Below, in pieces: positions 10,959-21,518 of a stretch of DNA of 64,000 bases. Position numbers and translations under genes: made by a program. The notes beneath the pieces were generated by a model. That model saw only the letters and a list, made by a program, of their open reading frames with translations, made no database searches and was not told the DNA's origin. This stretch comes from Thozetella sp. PMI_491 (Eukaryota; Ascomycota; Sordariomycetes; Chaetosphaeriales; Chaetosphaeriaceae). The stretch's first letter is position 1; every line of letters starts with the position of its first letter. Where the stretch lies: positions 1 through 64,000 of the forward strand of contig MU270113.1 in assembly GCA_021432635.1 (NCBI GenBank), written 5' to 3'.

Positions 10959-11964
10959 ATCAAGGACTGGTTGCAGGTGCGAGAAGGGTTGGGGATGTCT
11001 GGTGACCGCTTTGTTGGTGGTGCAGAAGCTTGGGGTTATAGCTGCTGGCCGGTACACAGTGGCTTTTCTGATGCGGCGTCCGCGGGCTTGGGACTTGTTG
11101 GACTTGTCCACCCTCGCAAAAAATTGACAGGGGGCAGCCTATCAAATTTGCCTATCCCGGGGCAGCTGCCGAGGCAAGGTGTGGGGAAAGAACATTGGGG
11201 GCGTAGAACCAGACGACCGGCCGGGAGCGGCCCTCAAGAGGCTGTTTGTTTTCAACAAAGCAGACTGGAGGGTTTCTTGGGCACATGCATGTCATCAACG
11301 ACTGTTTACTTCCCTCTTTCTTTCTTCTCTTGCAGTGCTGACTGGTAAGGTGACGTTGGGAGACTGGGGTGCTCCTGACCAACGGGGGGATAGCAGAGGG
11401 AAAGTATAGATGTGCATTTATTACTATGGATGCAGAACGGACCTTGGGTTCGTTGAAAGGAGCTACCTTGTCGTTTGTTCGAAGTTACCACGTTTGTTGA
11501 TATCGCGCCTGCTTATGAAGTAAACGGCGAGTTTAGATGAGCCTAAGCCCTAATATGTACCCTACCTGGAAGTTATGGCTTACGGGCCTCAAGTTGCTAG
11601 ATTTACCCCTCTCGACCCAGATCAATCGACACTCCATAGGCGGATCGGTGGTTCACCGCCTCAGCTGGGCTAGCATTCTGCCAGCTGCCCCACCTACCCG
11701 CCGACTTTTTTTCTGCTCTCTCAGTCGCTTTGAACTCGCGATCACAACCGATAAACGTGCGGTCCCTGAACGAAGCGGACTTGAGCCAGAGCCCCGAGCA
11801 AGCTCTGCAAACCGGACCAACGAGAATAAAGACCCGTTTTTTCACTAAAGCTCGTCACCGAGATTTTTTTTTCTTCCTTGTGTTCACGTGGACCCCGAGA
11901 TTTCAAGCCGTCCTTGCCTGCTCACCTGGACTTTGCTTGGAGCTCAGCTCCTCCTAGCTTCGAG
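10959..11964. promoter_or_regulatory. Bidirectional promoter region, TSC13 / MTR4
   Basis: About 1 kb separates the two divergent start codons. No open frame here shows a domain. The 3' half, up to 11964, is C/T-rich and probably contains the MTR4 leader. Confidence 0.5.
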
Positions 11965-14900
11965 ATGGACGACCTATTCGACGTTTTCGAGGAACAAACC
12001 CGGGCTCCCAAGCGCAAAGCGGAGACGTCCGACATACACATGACTGATGGCGCCAACGAGAACCACGATCATGTCCCATCCAACACCAATGACGAGGAGG
12101 CCCCTGTTGACGATGCCCTGCTAGACAGCCAAGGCGATAGCAAGCGCAGGAAAAAGGAGGAGGAGGCCGAACCTGTGTTGACCGACTCGTTCCAGACGGC
12201 CGAATCACGAGAAGTCAAAGGCGCCCAAGGCTTTGCAGCGGCCGAGGCCGAGTCCCTCGTACTACAGCACAACATCCAGCACCAAGTCGCGCTCCCCCCT
12301 GACCTCGACTACGAATACATCCCTCTCTCAGAGCACAAGGCACCTGCCGAGCCCGCGCGGTCGTATCCCTTCAAGCTTGACCCCTTCCAGAGCTTGGCCA
12401 TCGCTTCGATCGAGCGTGACGAGAGCGTGTTGGTGTCCGCCCACACCAGCGCTGGTAAAACGGTCGTCGCCGAGTACGCCATCGCCCAATGTCTCAAACA
12501 GAACCAGCGAGTCATCTACACCAGCCCTATCAAGGCGCTCAGCAACCAAAAATACCGAGATTTCCAAGGGGAATTTGGCGATGTCGGTCTTATGACGGGA
12601 GATGTCACCATCAATCCCACTGCGAGCTGCCTCGTCATGACGACCGAGATTCTGCGATCTATGCTGTATCGCGGCTCCGAAATCATGCGCGAGGTTGCCT
12701 GGGTCGTTTTCGACGAGATCCACTACATGCGCGATAAGACGCGCGGCGTGGTCTGGGAAGAGACAATTATCCTGCTCCCCGATAAAGTGCGCTATGTCTT
12801 TCTGTCGGCCACCATTCCGAATGCCTTCCAGTTCGCCGAATGGATCGCCAAGATCCACCGTCAGGCGTGCCACGTCGTCTATACGGACTTCCGTCCCACC
12901 CCTTTGCAGAACTACTTCTTCCCGGCTGGCGGCAAGGGCATCTTCTTGATTGTGGATGAGAAGGGCAACTTCAAGGAGCAGAACTTCAACACGGCCATGG
13001 ACTTGGTCGTCCAGAATGCCGGCGCCGAACCCAACGACCCCAATGCTAAGATGAAAGGCAGGGGCAAGAATAAAAAGATTGATAAGGGAGGAGTCAGCGA
13101 CTCAAAGTCTGACATCTCCAAGATCATTCGGATGATCATCAAGAAGAATTTCCAGCCTGTCATCGTTTTCAACTTCAGCAAGCGGGAAGTAGAGGCCCTG
13201 GCACTCAAGATATCCGACTCCAAGTTCAACTCGCCCGACCAGGAGGCCATGGTGAGGCATGTTTTTGACAATGCGCTCAAGTCCCTCTCGGATGAAGACA
13301 GGGGTCTCCCACAGATCCAAAACATCCTGCCACTCCTCATCAAAGGCGTCGGCGTTCACCACTCCGGCCTTCTTCCGATCCTCAAGGAAACCATTGAGAT
13401 TCTCTTCCAGGAGGGCCTCATCAAGGTCTTGTTCGCAACCGAGACCTTCTCCATCGGCCTGAACATGCCTGCAAGGACAGTTGTCTTCACCAACGTTAAG
13501 AAGTTCGATGGCGTCAAGCAACGCGCTATCACCTCCTCCGAGTACATCCAGATGGCCGGGCGCGCAGGTCGTCGAGGTCTCGATGACCGTGGTATTGTCA
13601 TCATGATGGTCAATGACAAGCTTGAGCCGGATGAAGCCAGAAGCATTGTTGTTGGCCAACAAGACCGACTCAACTCGGCCTTTTACCTAGGCTACAACAT
13701 GGTCTTAAATCTCCTCCGTATCGAGGCGGTGTCACCCGAGTTCATGCTGGAGCGCTGCTTCTTCCAGTTCCAGAATGCCGCTAGTGTCCCCCAGCTAGAG
13801 AAGGAGCTCGTCAGCCTCCAGCAAGAGCGCGACAGCATGGTCATTGTGGACGAAGCCACGGTAAAGGATTACTACAACATTCGCCAGCAGCTCGAGGGCT
13901 ATAAGAAAGATTTTATCTCGGTGACCCAGCATCCCAACTACTGCCTAGAATTTCTTCAGCCGGGCCGCCTCGTCGGTATCAAAAGCCCTACTACTGGGAC
14001 TGATTACGGATGGGGCGTCGTGACAAACTTCGTAGCCCGTAAGAAATCGAAGGCAGAGCCCGAATACCCCCCACAAGAGTCTTACTTCATCGACGTGCTG
14101 CTGAAGATCTCAGCCAACAGCAAGGATTTCGACGTCCAAAACAAAAGCTCTGAGCTGCCACCCGGTCTCGTGCCGAGCAGCAACAGCGACTCGAGATACG
14201 AAGTTGTCCCGTGTCTGCTCACCTGCATGGAGGCCTTGAGTCAGATTCGGGTCTTCATGCCCAAGCGCATAGACTCGCGGGAAGACAAGGACCAGGTCGG
14301 CAAACTTCTGGAGGAAGTGGCGCGCCGGTTCCCGGATGGCGTGCCCAAGCTTGACCCTCTCGAAAACATGGGCATTCAGGACGAGTCCTTCAAGGCCCTC
14401 ATGCGGAAGATCGAGGTCCTCGAGTCTCGCCTCATGTCTAACCCTCTCCATAACTCACCTCTGATGCCTGAGCTCTGGCAACAGTATTCGGTCAAGGTGG
14501 ACATTGGCGAGAAGATCAAAGAAAAAAAGAAGGCCATCGCCAAGGCACACAGCATCAGCCAGCTGGATGAGCTCAAGTCCCGTAAGCGAGTCCTTCGGAG
14601 ACTGGGGTTCATCAACGATAGTGAGGTCGTCCAGATGAAGGCCCGTGTTGCCTGTGAGATATCGGCGACCGAAGGCCACGAGTTGCTGCTTGCAGAGCTG
14701 CTGTTCAATCGTTTTTTTAACGAGCTGAACCCTGAGGTCTGCGCGGCTGTGCTGAGCTGCTTCATCTTTGACGAGAAGGTTGAGTCCACTGCGCCCCGAG
14801 AGGAGCTTGCTAAGCCTTTCCGTGAAATCAAGGCGCAAGCCAAGATTATTGCGAAGGTTAGCATGGAGAGCAAGCTTGAAATGAACGAAGAAGAATATCT

Positions 14901-15225
14901 CGCCAAGCTCAAGGGCGAGCTCATGGAGACAGTGTTCGCCTGGGCGGGCGGAAAGCCCTTCTCTGAAGTCTGGTACGACCCCTAGACATATCCCCTTTCC
15001 TCCGCCTCTACGCTCTGCTCCAGTTTCTAACCGACCATCTGCAGCAAAATGACCAATGCGTACGAGGGCTCCCTCATTCGCCTCTTCCGCCGCCTTGAGG
15101 AGCTTCTCCGCCAGATGGCCGAAGCCAGCAAGGTCATGGGCAGCGAAGATTTGCGCGAGAAGTTCGAGACTAGCCTGACCAAGGTCCGGCGCGACATCGT
15201 CTCGTTTAACTCCCTCTACCTCTGA
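11965..15225 (+). CDS. MTR4: Exosome/TRAMP RNA helicase Mtr4 (Ski2-like DExH)
   Basis: Two exons, 11965-14972 and 15045-15225, encode 1062 aa, close to yeast Mtr4 (1073). Start chosen at MDDLFDVFEEQ; an upstream in-frame Met belongs to the leader. Motif I SAHTSAGKT lies at about 159-166, the DEIH box at 250-253, SAT follows in FLSATIP, and motif VI is QMAGRAGRRGLD. The arch/KOW insertion is visible (PGRLVGIKSPTTGTDYGWGV), then the C-terminal helical domain. The first exon runs into a stop soon after the donor GTACGA; splicing to TGCAG at 15044 joins SEVC to KMTNAYEGSLIRLFRRLEEL, the conserved end of the protein. Mtr4 unwinds RNA 3'-5' and feeds it to the nuclear exosome in rRNA processing and decay. 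Confidence 0.96.
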
Positions 15226-15763
15226 ACAGAAAGTCACCCTTGGCTGTGAGACAGGCAAGCTGCGACAAGCAAATATGGTCAGAATGTGGCTTAGGGCGGG
15301 GATACTCCTACCGCTGCCTCATTCTAGCTCTACACTCATAACTTTAACTATCTTGACGGCCGCCTCGACAGATTAGGTGTCGTATCATGGCAGTCTGGCG
15401 ACTTACCCGCCAAGCCAGCAGATGAAATAGTTGAGTCTTTCCTGGCGAGTTATGGCGTTTTCGGCGGGAAAATACCAGGTCTTTATGGTTCATGGCACGG
15501 GGATCATTGCCGAGATGATAATGCATGACCTATTCATTCCATGGGTCGCTATGGAGTACTCGGATGCTTGCTTACATTGGTGCATAGAGTGATACCGTCC
15601 AGTTGCTGTATATAGGTAGCTTGTAGGTAGTTAGGTGCAGCGCCTCTTGTAATTCGGCACATCCTTCTGCCTTGACATTTTTTCGTTTCCTCATCGTACA
15701 TGTTCTAGTCACGCCAAGCAGTTTCTTGCGTGCGATGGGCAGACACATCCCACCCAGATCCCA
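15226..15763. other. Convergent 3' intergenic region
   Basis: This lies between the 3' ends of MTR4 (+) and the small membrane protein (-). I see no coding signal. Confidence 0.5.
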
Positions 15764-16184
15764 TTACAGCTGTTTCTTCAGTCCCCCGACGGCCCCAAGG
15801 CCTTGCTTTACGTCCTCGGCCTGCTGGTTGCCCTTCAGTTGGGCTAGAACGGCCGACGATGGTTAGCATTCGCTGCACGTCGAATCCACTGTAAGGGTAA
15901 ATTGCGTAAGGCTACTCACAGCCGACAAAGTCTTCGCCCGACTTGAGCCCCTGGGCCTGGAGTTTCTTGGCCTCCGCCGCAGCTTTGGCCTTGAACATGT
16001 ACACACTACAAGGCTCCATTGTCAGCAGCTGGAAACTCGAGGTGTTTGGTGCGGCGAGGCCGGCGTACCCGATCTTCTCGATGATGGGGTCCAGGTAGCC
16101 CTGCTCGTAGGCAAAGTATGTTCCCGCGACGATGGCGAGGACAACGAGGAGGGACACGAGCACCGAAGAGGCTGTGGAGTCCAT
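15764..16184 (-). CDS. Small single-pass membrane protein, unknown function (93 aa)
   Basis: Three exons, 16184-16069, 16005-15920 and 15843-15764, encode 93 aa. Residues about 6-26 (SSVLVSLLVVLAIVAGTYFAY) form one transmembrane segment close to the N-terminus. It is followed by KIGVYMFKAKAAAEAKKLQAQGLK, an Ala/Lys-rich amphipathic helix, and a Gly/Gln-rich end GAVGGLKKQL. All three junctions keep the frame with good donors (GTACGC, GTGAGT) and TAG acceptors, which argues for a real gene. The short exposed N-terminus suggests a tail on one face of an organelle membrane, possibly the ER or mitochondrial outer membrane, but nothing in the sequence decides which. I do not recognise a named family. 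Confidence 0.75.
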
Positions 16185-17119
16185 GGTAATTATTTGTGTA
16201 TGATCGTGTTGGGTGGGGGGGGAGCTACAGGGAGGCAGGTGTGCACGCGACGGCAGGGGAGACTAGCCAAAAGTAGGTCAATTCAGTTTGGGTGTCGGTG
16301 AAGGGTGAAAAGAGCTGTCTATCCCTCTCACCGCTATCTCTCTCTCTTTATACTCTCCTCTCTTGCTCAATTCCGGCTTTTCTGGTGTTGAGGCTCCCGA
16401 TGCTGTGCCATGACGTGAGTGCTCCGCCGTCTGCGCGGGCGCATCGACGGACTCGCCACCGATAACCAAGTTTTCCGGCAAGTTTAGCCATGTTGCGCAA
16501 ACACCAACTACGCCCACCAACCGGGTGACACGAATGCCAATGTCATGGACCAGCAGCCTACACCAGGCAAAATTGCTAGAAATTGAGATATGATGTTATG
16601 CTTTGGCCTCCTGTCGAGCATCTTTGGCTGTTGGCGTTAATTACCCTAGCATGGACCGTCTAGCCGGCCCTGAGGGCCTCACTTTTTGCTCACCAATTTT
16701 TTGGGGGGGAACAAGGCTGCATGTGAAACATGCCTCTACCCTGCAGCACAACTTTTCAGGAGGGAGGAGATCTGCTTCATTAGGCCGGTGCGGCCTACTT
16801 ACCTAACTTATAGTCGTATATATAATGCCACTTACTTCGTTATGGGTTGGACAATTTATAGTAATTTTTGACGCTAATTTCTTCAAATTTAGGTGCATCC
16901 GAGGTGGATGGATGGTATAGGGCTATGCTGACGCGCTTTATTTTACATAAAAAAGAGAGGAAAAGGGAAAGAAAGGGAATGCTATAAAGTAAGCCAGCTG
17001 TTCTCCCACAGAAGAGCGATTTGGTGGATAAGAATTAGATTTTATGACAAAAAGGAAGCCTGATCTCTCTCTTTTTTATAACCCGTGTGGCCAAGGGTGG
17101 CTCTGGAGACATAAGTAGA
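16185..17119. repeat. AT-rich gene-free block, probable decayed repeat
   Basis: The first 300 bp should be the promoter of the small membrane protein (CT-rich on the plus strand at 16320-16370). From about 16560 to 17110 the composition turns AT- and TpA-rich (for example TATAGTCGTATATATAATGC), unlike the GC-rich neighbours. No coding frame survives. It looks like a short remnant of repeat DNA after C-to-T decay, but the source element cannot be named. Confidence 0.4.
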
Positions 17120-19740
17120 CTATTGATCTCGAGAGTCTGGCTGGTCTGAGCTATTGTTGAACAATAGTATCGAGTTTTTATCATGGAAGGAAGGCGCCGA
17201 TGGATCCATATAACCGGAATATGGAATAGTGTTCAAGTCTGTCGGATATCCAAAGTTCATGCTGCCATGTTGCTGCTGTTCGAGAACTGGCAGCGCCATC
17301 TCAAAAAGCGATGGATCGAAGTCGAAACCTTCAATTGCCAGCCCGCTGTCCATACCTTCGGCGTGGACCGGACCATTGGGTATCAAAAAGGGCGTAGAAC
17401 CCTCGTGTTGTGAATAAGAGGTGCTGGGGGGTATGGCGGGATACTGGGGCTGTTCTATAGTCGTTTTGCGAGGTTCCTCTGATCCTCGGGATTGCTCGCT
17501 AGGGGTAAGGGGCTGCTTTCCCTTGCTCATGTGGTTTCCTTGATACGAACGAAACACTTCTATCTGTGCATCCCGGACGATGCCCACAAACTGGGCCCGG
17601 AGTGCGTCTTCTAGTGGCCCGGCGATACCAAGCACTTCTTCCTCAAGTCGTTTCCTAACGAGGCGCAGAAGCTCCCGCCTCTGTACCCTTTCGTACTGTA
17701 CCACAGCATCTTGCGGCGATGAGCTACCACTATCATAGTCTGTAGGGGGTAGGGATTAGTGGAAGACAATTAGCGAGCAGTTTCAAATGGATGGCTTACA
17801 CGGCGAGGGTATCAAGTCGCCGTCCTCATCCGGGAATATAATCTTGTATATCTCAAACCACTTCTCCTCTTCCGAAGCGCCCCTAAGCCTCTTCCTGAGT
17901 GCCTTTTCCTGGTTGTCATCGATCCCTTCGGGCAGGTTTACTAGTTGCACTTCACAAGCAATAGCTTGTCGCTGATGGGCGATGAGGTCTGCGTTTGTGG
18001 ACATGACGGATCCGCAACGGTTGCAATGGATCGGTAGCTTGTGGTTTCGATAAAGATGCTCTCTGTTGTTTCATTAATTAGTACCCCGCATAGCATTAAC
18101 GTAGAAGGACTGGGAGTATTACTTGACTCGGTGGGTCGACTCCCACCCCGGCCCGCCGCACGATCGGAGCTTCAGGTGCTTCTTGGTATTGTGCTTGAAA
18201 AATGGACAGGCTAGCCTTCGGACGCCTATGCCATTGCCCTGTGCGCCTTGCCTAGGCCTCTTAGACTCTCCCTCTCTACCTGTCTCGTCAGTCGAGTTGG
18301 AGTCGATGCTGTCTTCCCTGTTACGCTTTGTGCTACGGCTCAGCTCTCCAGAAGAAGAGGCGGATGACATCCCTCTTTGGGAGCGAGTGTCAGAGGGGGA
18401 GCCCGCCCCGGCTCTGACGCTTACACCGCTGAGGCACCCGTGGTGGTTCAGCATCGACCGGAATTCAGCCATGAGCGTATCCACCGCGCGGCGTTTGGAC
18501 AATTCAAGACTAAGGGGGATAATGGCCGAATCGGAAGACTCGCCGACAGACAACGAGCCAGCGGACCCTAAGGTCGCTCGATCGAACTCTGAATCGGCGA
18601 GCTCGCTCGAAGTAGCAGTCGACTCGGAAGCCTATATCAGGGAGTTAGGTGGGATCTCAACAACCGACAGTGCAGAGGCAGACTTACATTCATCAGTGAT
18701 ATTGAATCTGGAGATTTACGGACGTCCGCCGTTTTCTCGGCCCCCTGGCCAGCCGAGCCATCGGACCCATGTATAGATTCGTCGCTCTCGGCCACCATGT
18801 CTAGCCGCGGCCGTCTCGTGAGAGAATTCTGCCTGGATAGGGCTTCGTTCTTGTTTTCAGCGCTGGGGGCAGATGTCTCTGCTTGCTGTCGAAGTTGTGG
18901 TGCCGGTGCCAGGCCTGGCTGGATGCTTAACTGTCGTTGTGTCTCGGTCGGGGGGACAGGTAGCGGCGGTGCACTTATACTTTCGGGTGGCCGGCCCGGT
19001 AGGCTGTGTATCTCGATTGGCAAACCGATATTCTCCTCCTCACATTCTAAGATTGTGTGCTGCCAGGCAGGGACCTCGGTCCCCATGCTGGGCAGACCGT
19101 AAGATAGGGTAACCTGTGAGCCTGAATTGGAATAGTATCGCGCGCCGGCGACAGAGGTATCTCGGCTGCTATTGCTAGCAGAAGACATCATCAGCGGATC
19201 TAGGCTTCTAGTGTCGGCCTCGGACATGGGAAGAGGTGCCTTGTCGCGCTCCTTGTATGTCGTCTGTACCATTGGGCCTGGAGGCTTGGTGCGCCCCCTG
19301 CTGGGGACGTCTCGCGCAGCAGGGACGCAGTTGCGGCATTTCTGGCGCCTTGCAAATAGCCATGCCACTACCAGCACGATAAGCAATGACCCTACCGCTC
19401 CGGCGACGATGCCGCCGATCTGGCGGGGACTCAGGCCGCTGGTGGCCGGCTGGGTGGGCAGAGAGGATTCGGAGGAAGCGGCGTCAGCTTGGGACAAGGC
19501 TGTCTGGGAGGCGGCGACCGGAGGAACGGCCTGGAATGTAGTGGCCGGCGCAACGGAAGACCCTATGCCGGTGGGCATCTGCGTCGTGGTAATTGTATGG
19601 CCGTTTTCCGTCAGCGTGAGGACGGTTTGGTGGCCACCATCGTAAGGCACTATCAACGCTGCAGCCTGGCCTTCACACAGCAGCAGGAGCGCCAGGAGTA
19701 GCATGCCAATGCGCTCTGGCCATGACTGCGAGGTACGCAT
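17120..19740 (-). CDS. Predicted membrane-anchored C2H2 zinc-finger protein (814 aa)
   Basis: Four exons: 19740-18688, 18631-18123, 18062-17800 and 17739-17120. Exon 1 gives a signal peptide (residues 1 to about 27, MLLLALLLLCEGQAAA), a short Ser/Thr-rich lumenal part, and a transmembrane segment at about 108-130 (IGGIVAGAVGSLLIVLVVAW) followed by the basic stop-transfer ARRQKCRNC. A long disordered cytoplasmic part follows. Exon 2 enters with no Met and continues into SKRRAVDTLMAEFRSML, two basic NLS-like clusters (TKRNRED, SKRPRQ) and a fungal C2H2 family domain: CPFFKHN from about residue 493, then GWESTHRVKEHLYRNHKLP, IHCNRCGS and LIAHQRQ. That family is normally soluble. The exon 1/2 intron has GTAAGT, CTAAC and TAG signals. 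The alternative is two separate genes, but the second would lack a start and a promoter. Confidence 0.72.
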
Positions 19741-21518
19741 CGTCGCCTAAAGACGGTGGACTCAAACCACCTTAGTCTGGCGATGCTACGGACGTTCCAT
19801 GAACGAGGGACGGCCCGGAAGGTGTAGGAGTGGGCCGCGCAATTGGAAAGAGGCTCTCAAATGCGCAAGTTCGCATTACACGCTTCTCTTTTGGTCCTAG
19901 CGCGGGCTATACACGAACAGGAAAGTACATACAACGTGGCCGGTCTGCTGTGATAGGCCAGAGAGGTGGGGTAGGTGGAAACCTGCAAGGATCTGACAGG
20001 TTTGTTAGCCCATATACGAAAGTACCTAATTAAGCGAATCTGTCGAAGGTTACAACGATGGCCCCGGAATGTCGCCAACGGCTTTTTCTTTTTTAGGCCA
20101 CTGGCATGCCCATAATCCGGGGGGCATATCATCAATGCCTTCGACCATCTCCAACATGCCTGACCTAGGTGCCGGTCGAGACAATTACTTTACGATCTGG
20201 ACGCACACTGACCGACCTGCTGTTCTCTAGGCAGGATCACTTTCAGAGTCGTGCATTCAAGTTACAAGTGTGGCCCGCCAAGCGCATCGCTTCGCGTCAA
20301 ATTGCCCGCGCCCATGCCACCATTACTTGACTCCAGGTGGGTAATTAGACCAAGTTCAAGGCGAGCCTCAATTGTCTCATCCCGAAATCTACGTCCCGGA
20401 ATTTGTGGAGGGTATCTCGACTGTCGGGTTGGAAACTGACCATTGAGGCCTATTCTCGCCGCTTGACTCGGCGCAACACCAGGGGGAACTCACGTATTTG
20501 AAAAAAAGGCGATCTGCAGGCGTCCCTGATGGGCATTTTCCTGTTCATATCAATCGGAGGCTGACAGATGCTTGCTAGCCTTCCCGGCGCACAAGTTCTC
20601 CTTCACAAGTGGGAGTCTTCCATTGTTAATTGGATGGCGTGGCTTCAGGACGTTCACAAGCCTGCTTCATATCGTTCGAGTGGGCGTTCGATGCCAGCAC
20701 CTACTCCAGAGCCGGGGATTCCGAAGCAAACGGGCACATATGCGACCCATGACCCAGGGTTCTTTGTGCTTACATTTAATGGCAAACTCAAAAACAGCCT
20801 CTATCCTTGGAATCATGTCTCGAGGCGCCATGGCTGTTGGTCCTTGGCGCCCCGAGCCGGCAACCACGACTTTGCCTCGTGGGCTAAAGCGGGGAGAGCT
20901 CGTGAGGCTCGAAACACGTTTCCCAAATAGACCATGGTTTCTCGCAAAACACAAAGAAAGGATAATTGTATTAGGAGCGAGGCGTGACCAACGCTCGTAA
21001 TTGGATGGCTGTGCCTGCTGAGCTGAGGGCCTAAGGGCTGACGTGTGGCCCGTGACGCTATCGATGTCTGTGTGTAACACAGACAACAAAGGAACAGTTT
21101 TACCCCGAATCTTGGCCCTACAAGCAGGAGCAATCGGCTGGATCGCGGCGCTTCTCGGACCTTTTGGGGATTGCCGTCATCCATCCTCGGTGAGCGACGA
21201 GTTATGGCTCCGCCTGCATAGATGCGTGTGTTCTGCCAACGGCCACTGCGAGTGGCACCGAGGGCCAATCACCAAAGGACAGCGTAGTTCGGAGTAGGGC
21301 GAATTCTAATTCTCTAGACATAGTGTGGGTACTTTGGAAGACAGTTCCCTTCTCGCGGGTCGTCCATTGCCTGGATGTCAGCCGAGTATAAGTACCTACA
21401 TATGTAGAACGGATGGCCTGCCCGAGGCGATGTTCCCGGCCCATCCCTCTCTTCTACCTATTTAGAGGATCTAGACGGACGCATACTCGCAATTCATCCT
21501 CGATTATCAAGTGCAGAA
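19741..21518. promoter_or_regulatory. Divergent intergenic region, C2H2 gene / tyrosinase
   Basis: About 1.8 kb lies between two divergent starts. Overlapping open frames at 20568-21268 on both strands carry no domain and no splice-consistent extension, so I leave them out. The right end holds the tyrosinase promoter. Confidence 0.45.
21387..21392 (+). promoter_or_regulatory. Possible TATA element of the tyrosinase gene
   Basis: TATAAG occurs about 130 nt upstream of the tyrosinase ATG, a plausible core-promoter distance with a 60-100 nt leader. It is only a sequence match. Confidence 0.35.

Noticed and set aside
20568-21268. Overlapping frames on both strands between the C2H2 gene and tyrosinase
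   Set aside because: The frames contradict each other, show no domains, and lie in the long promoter region.
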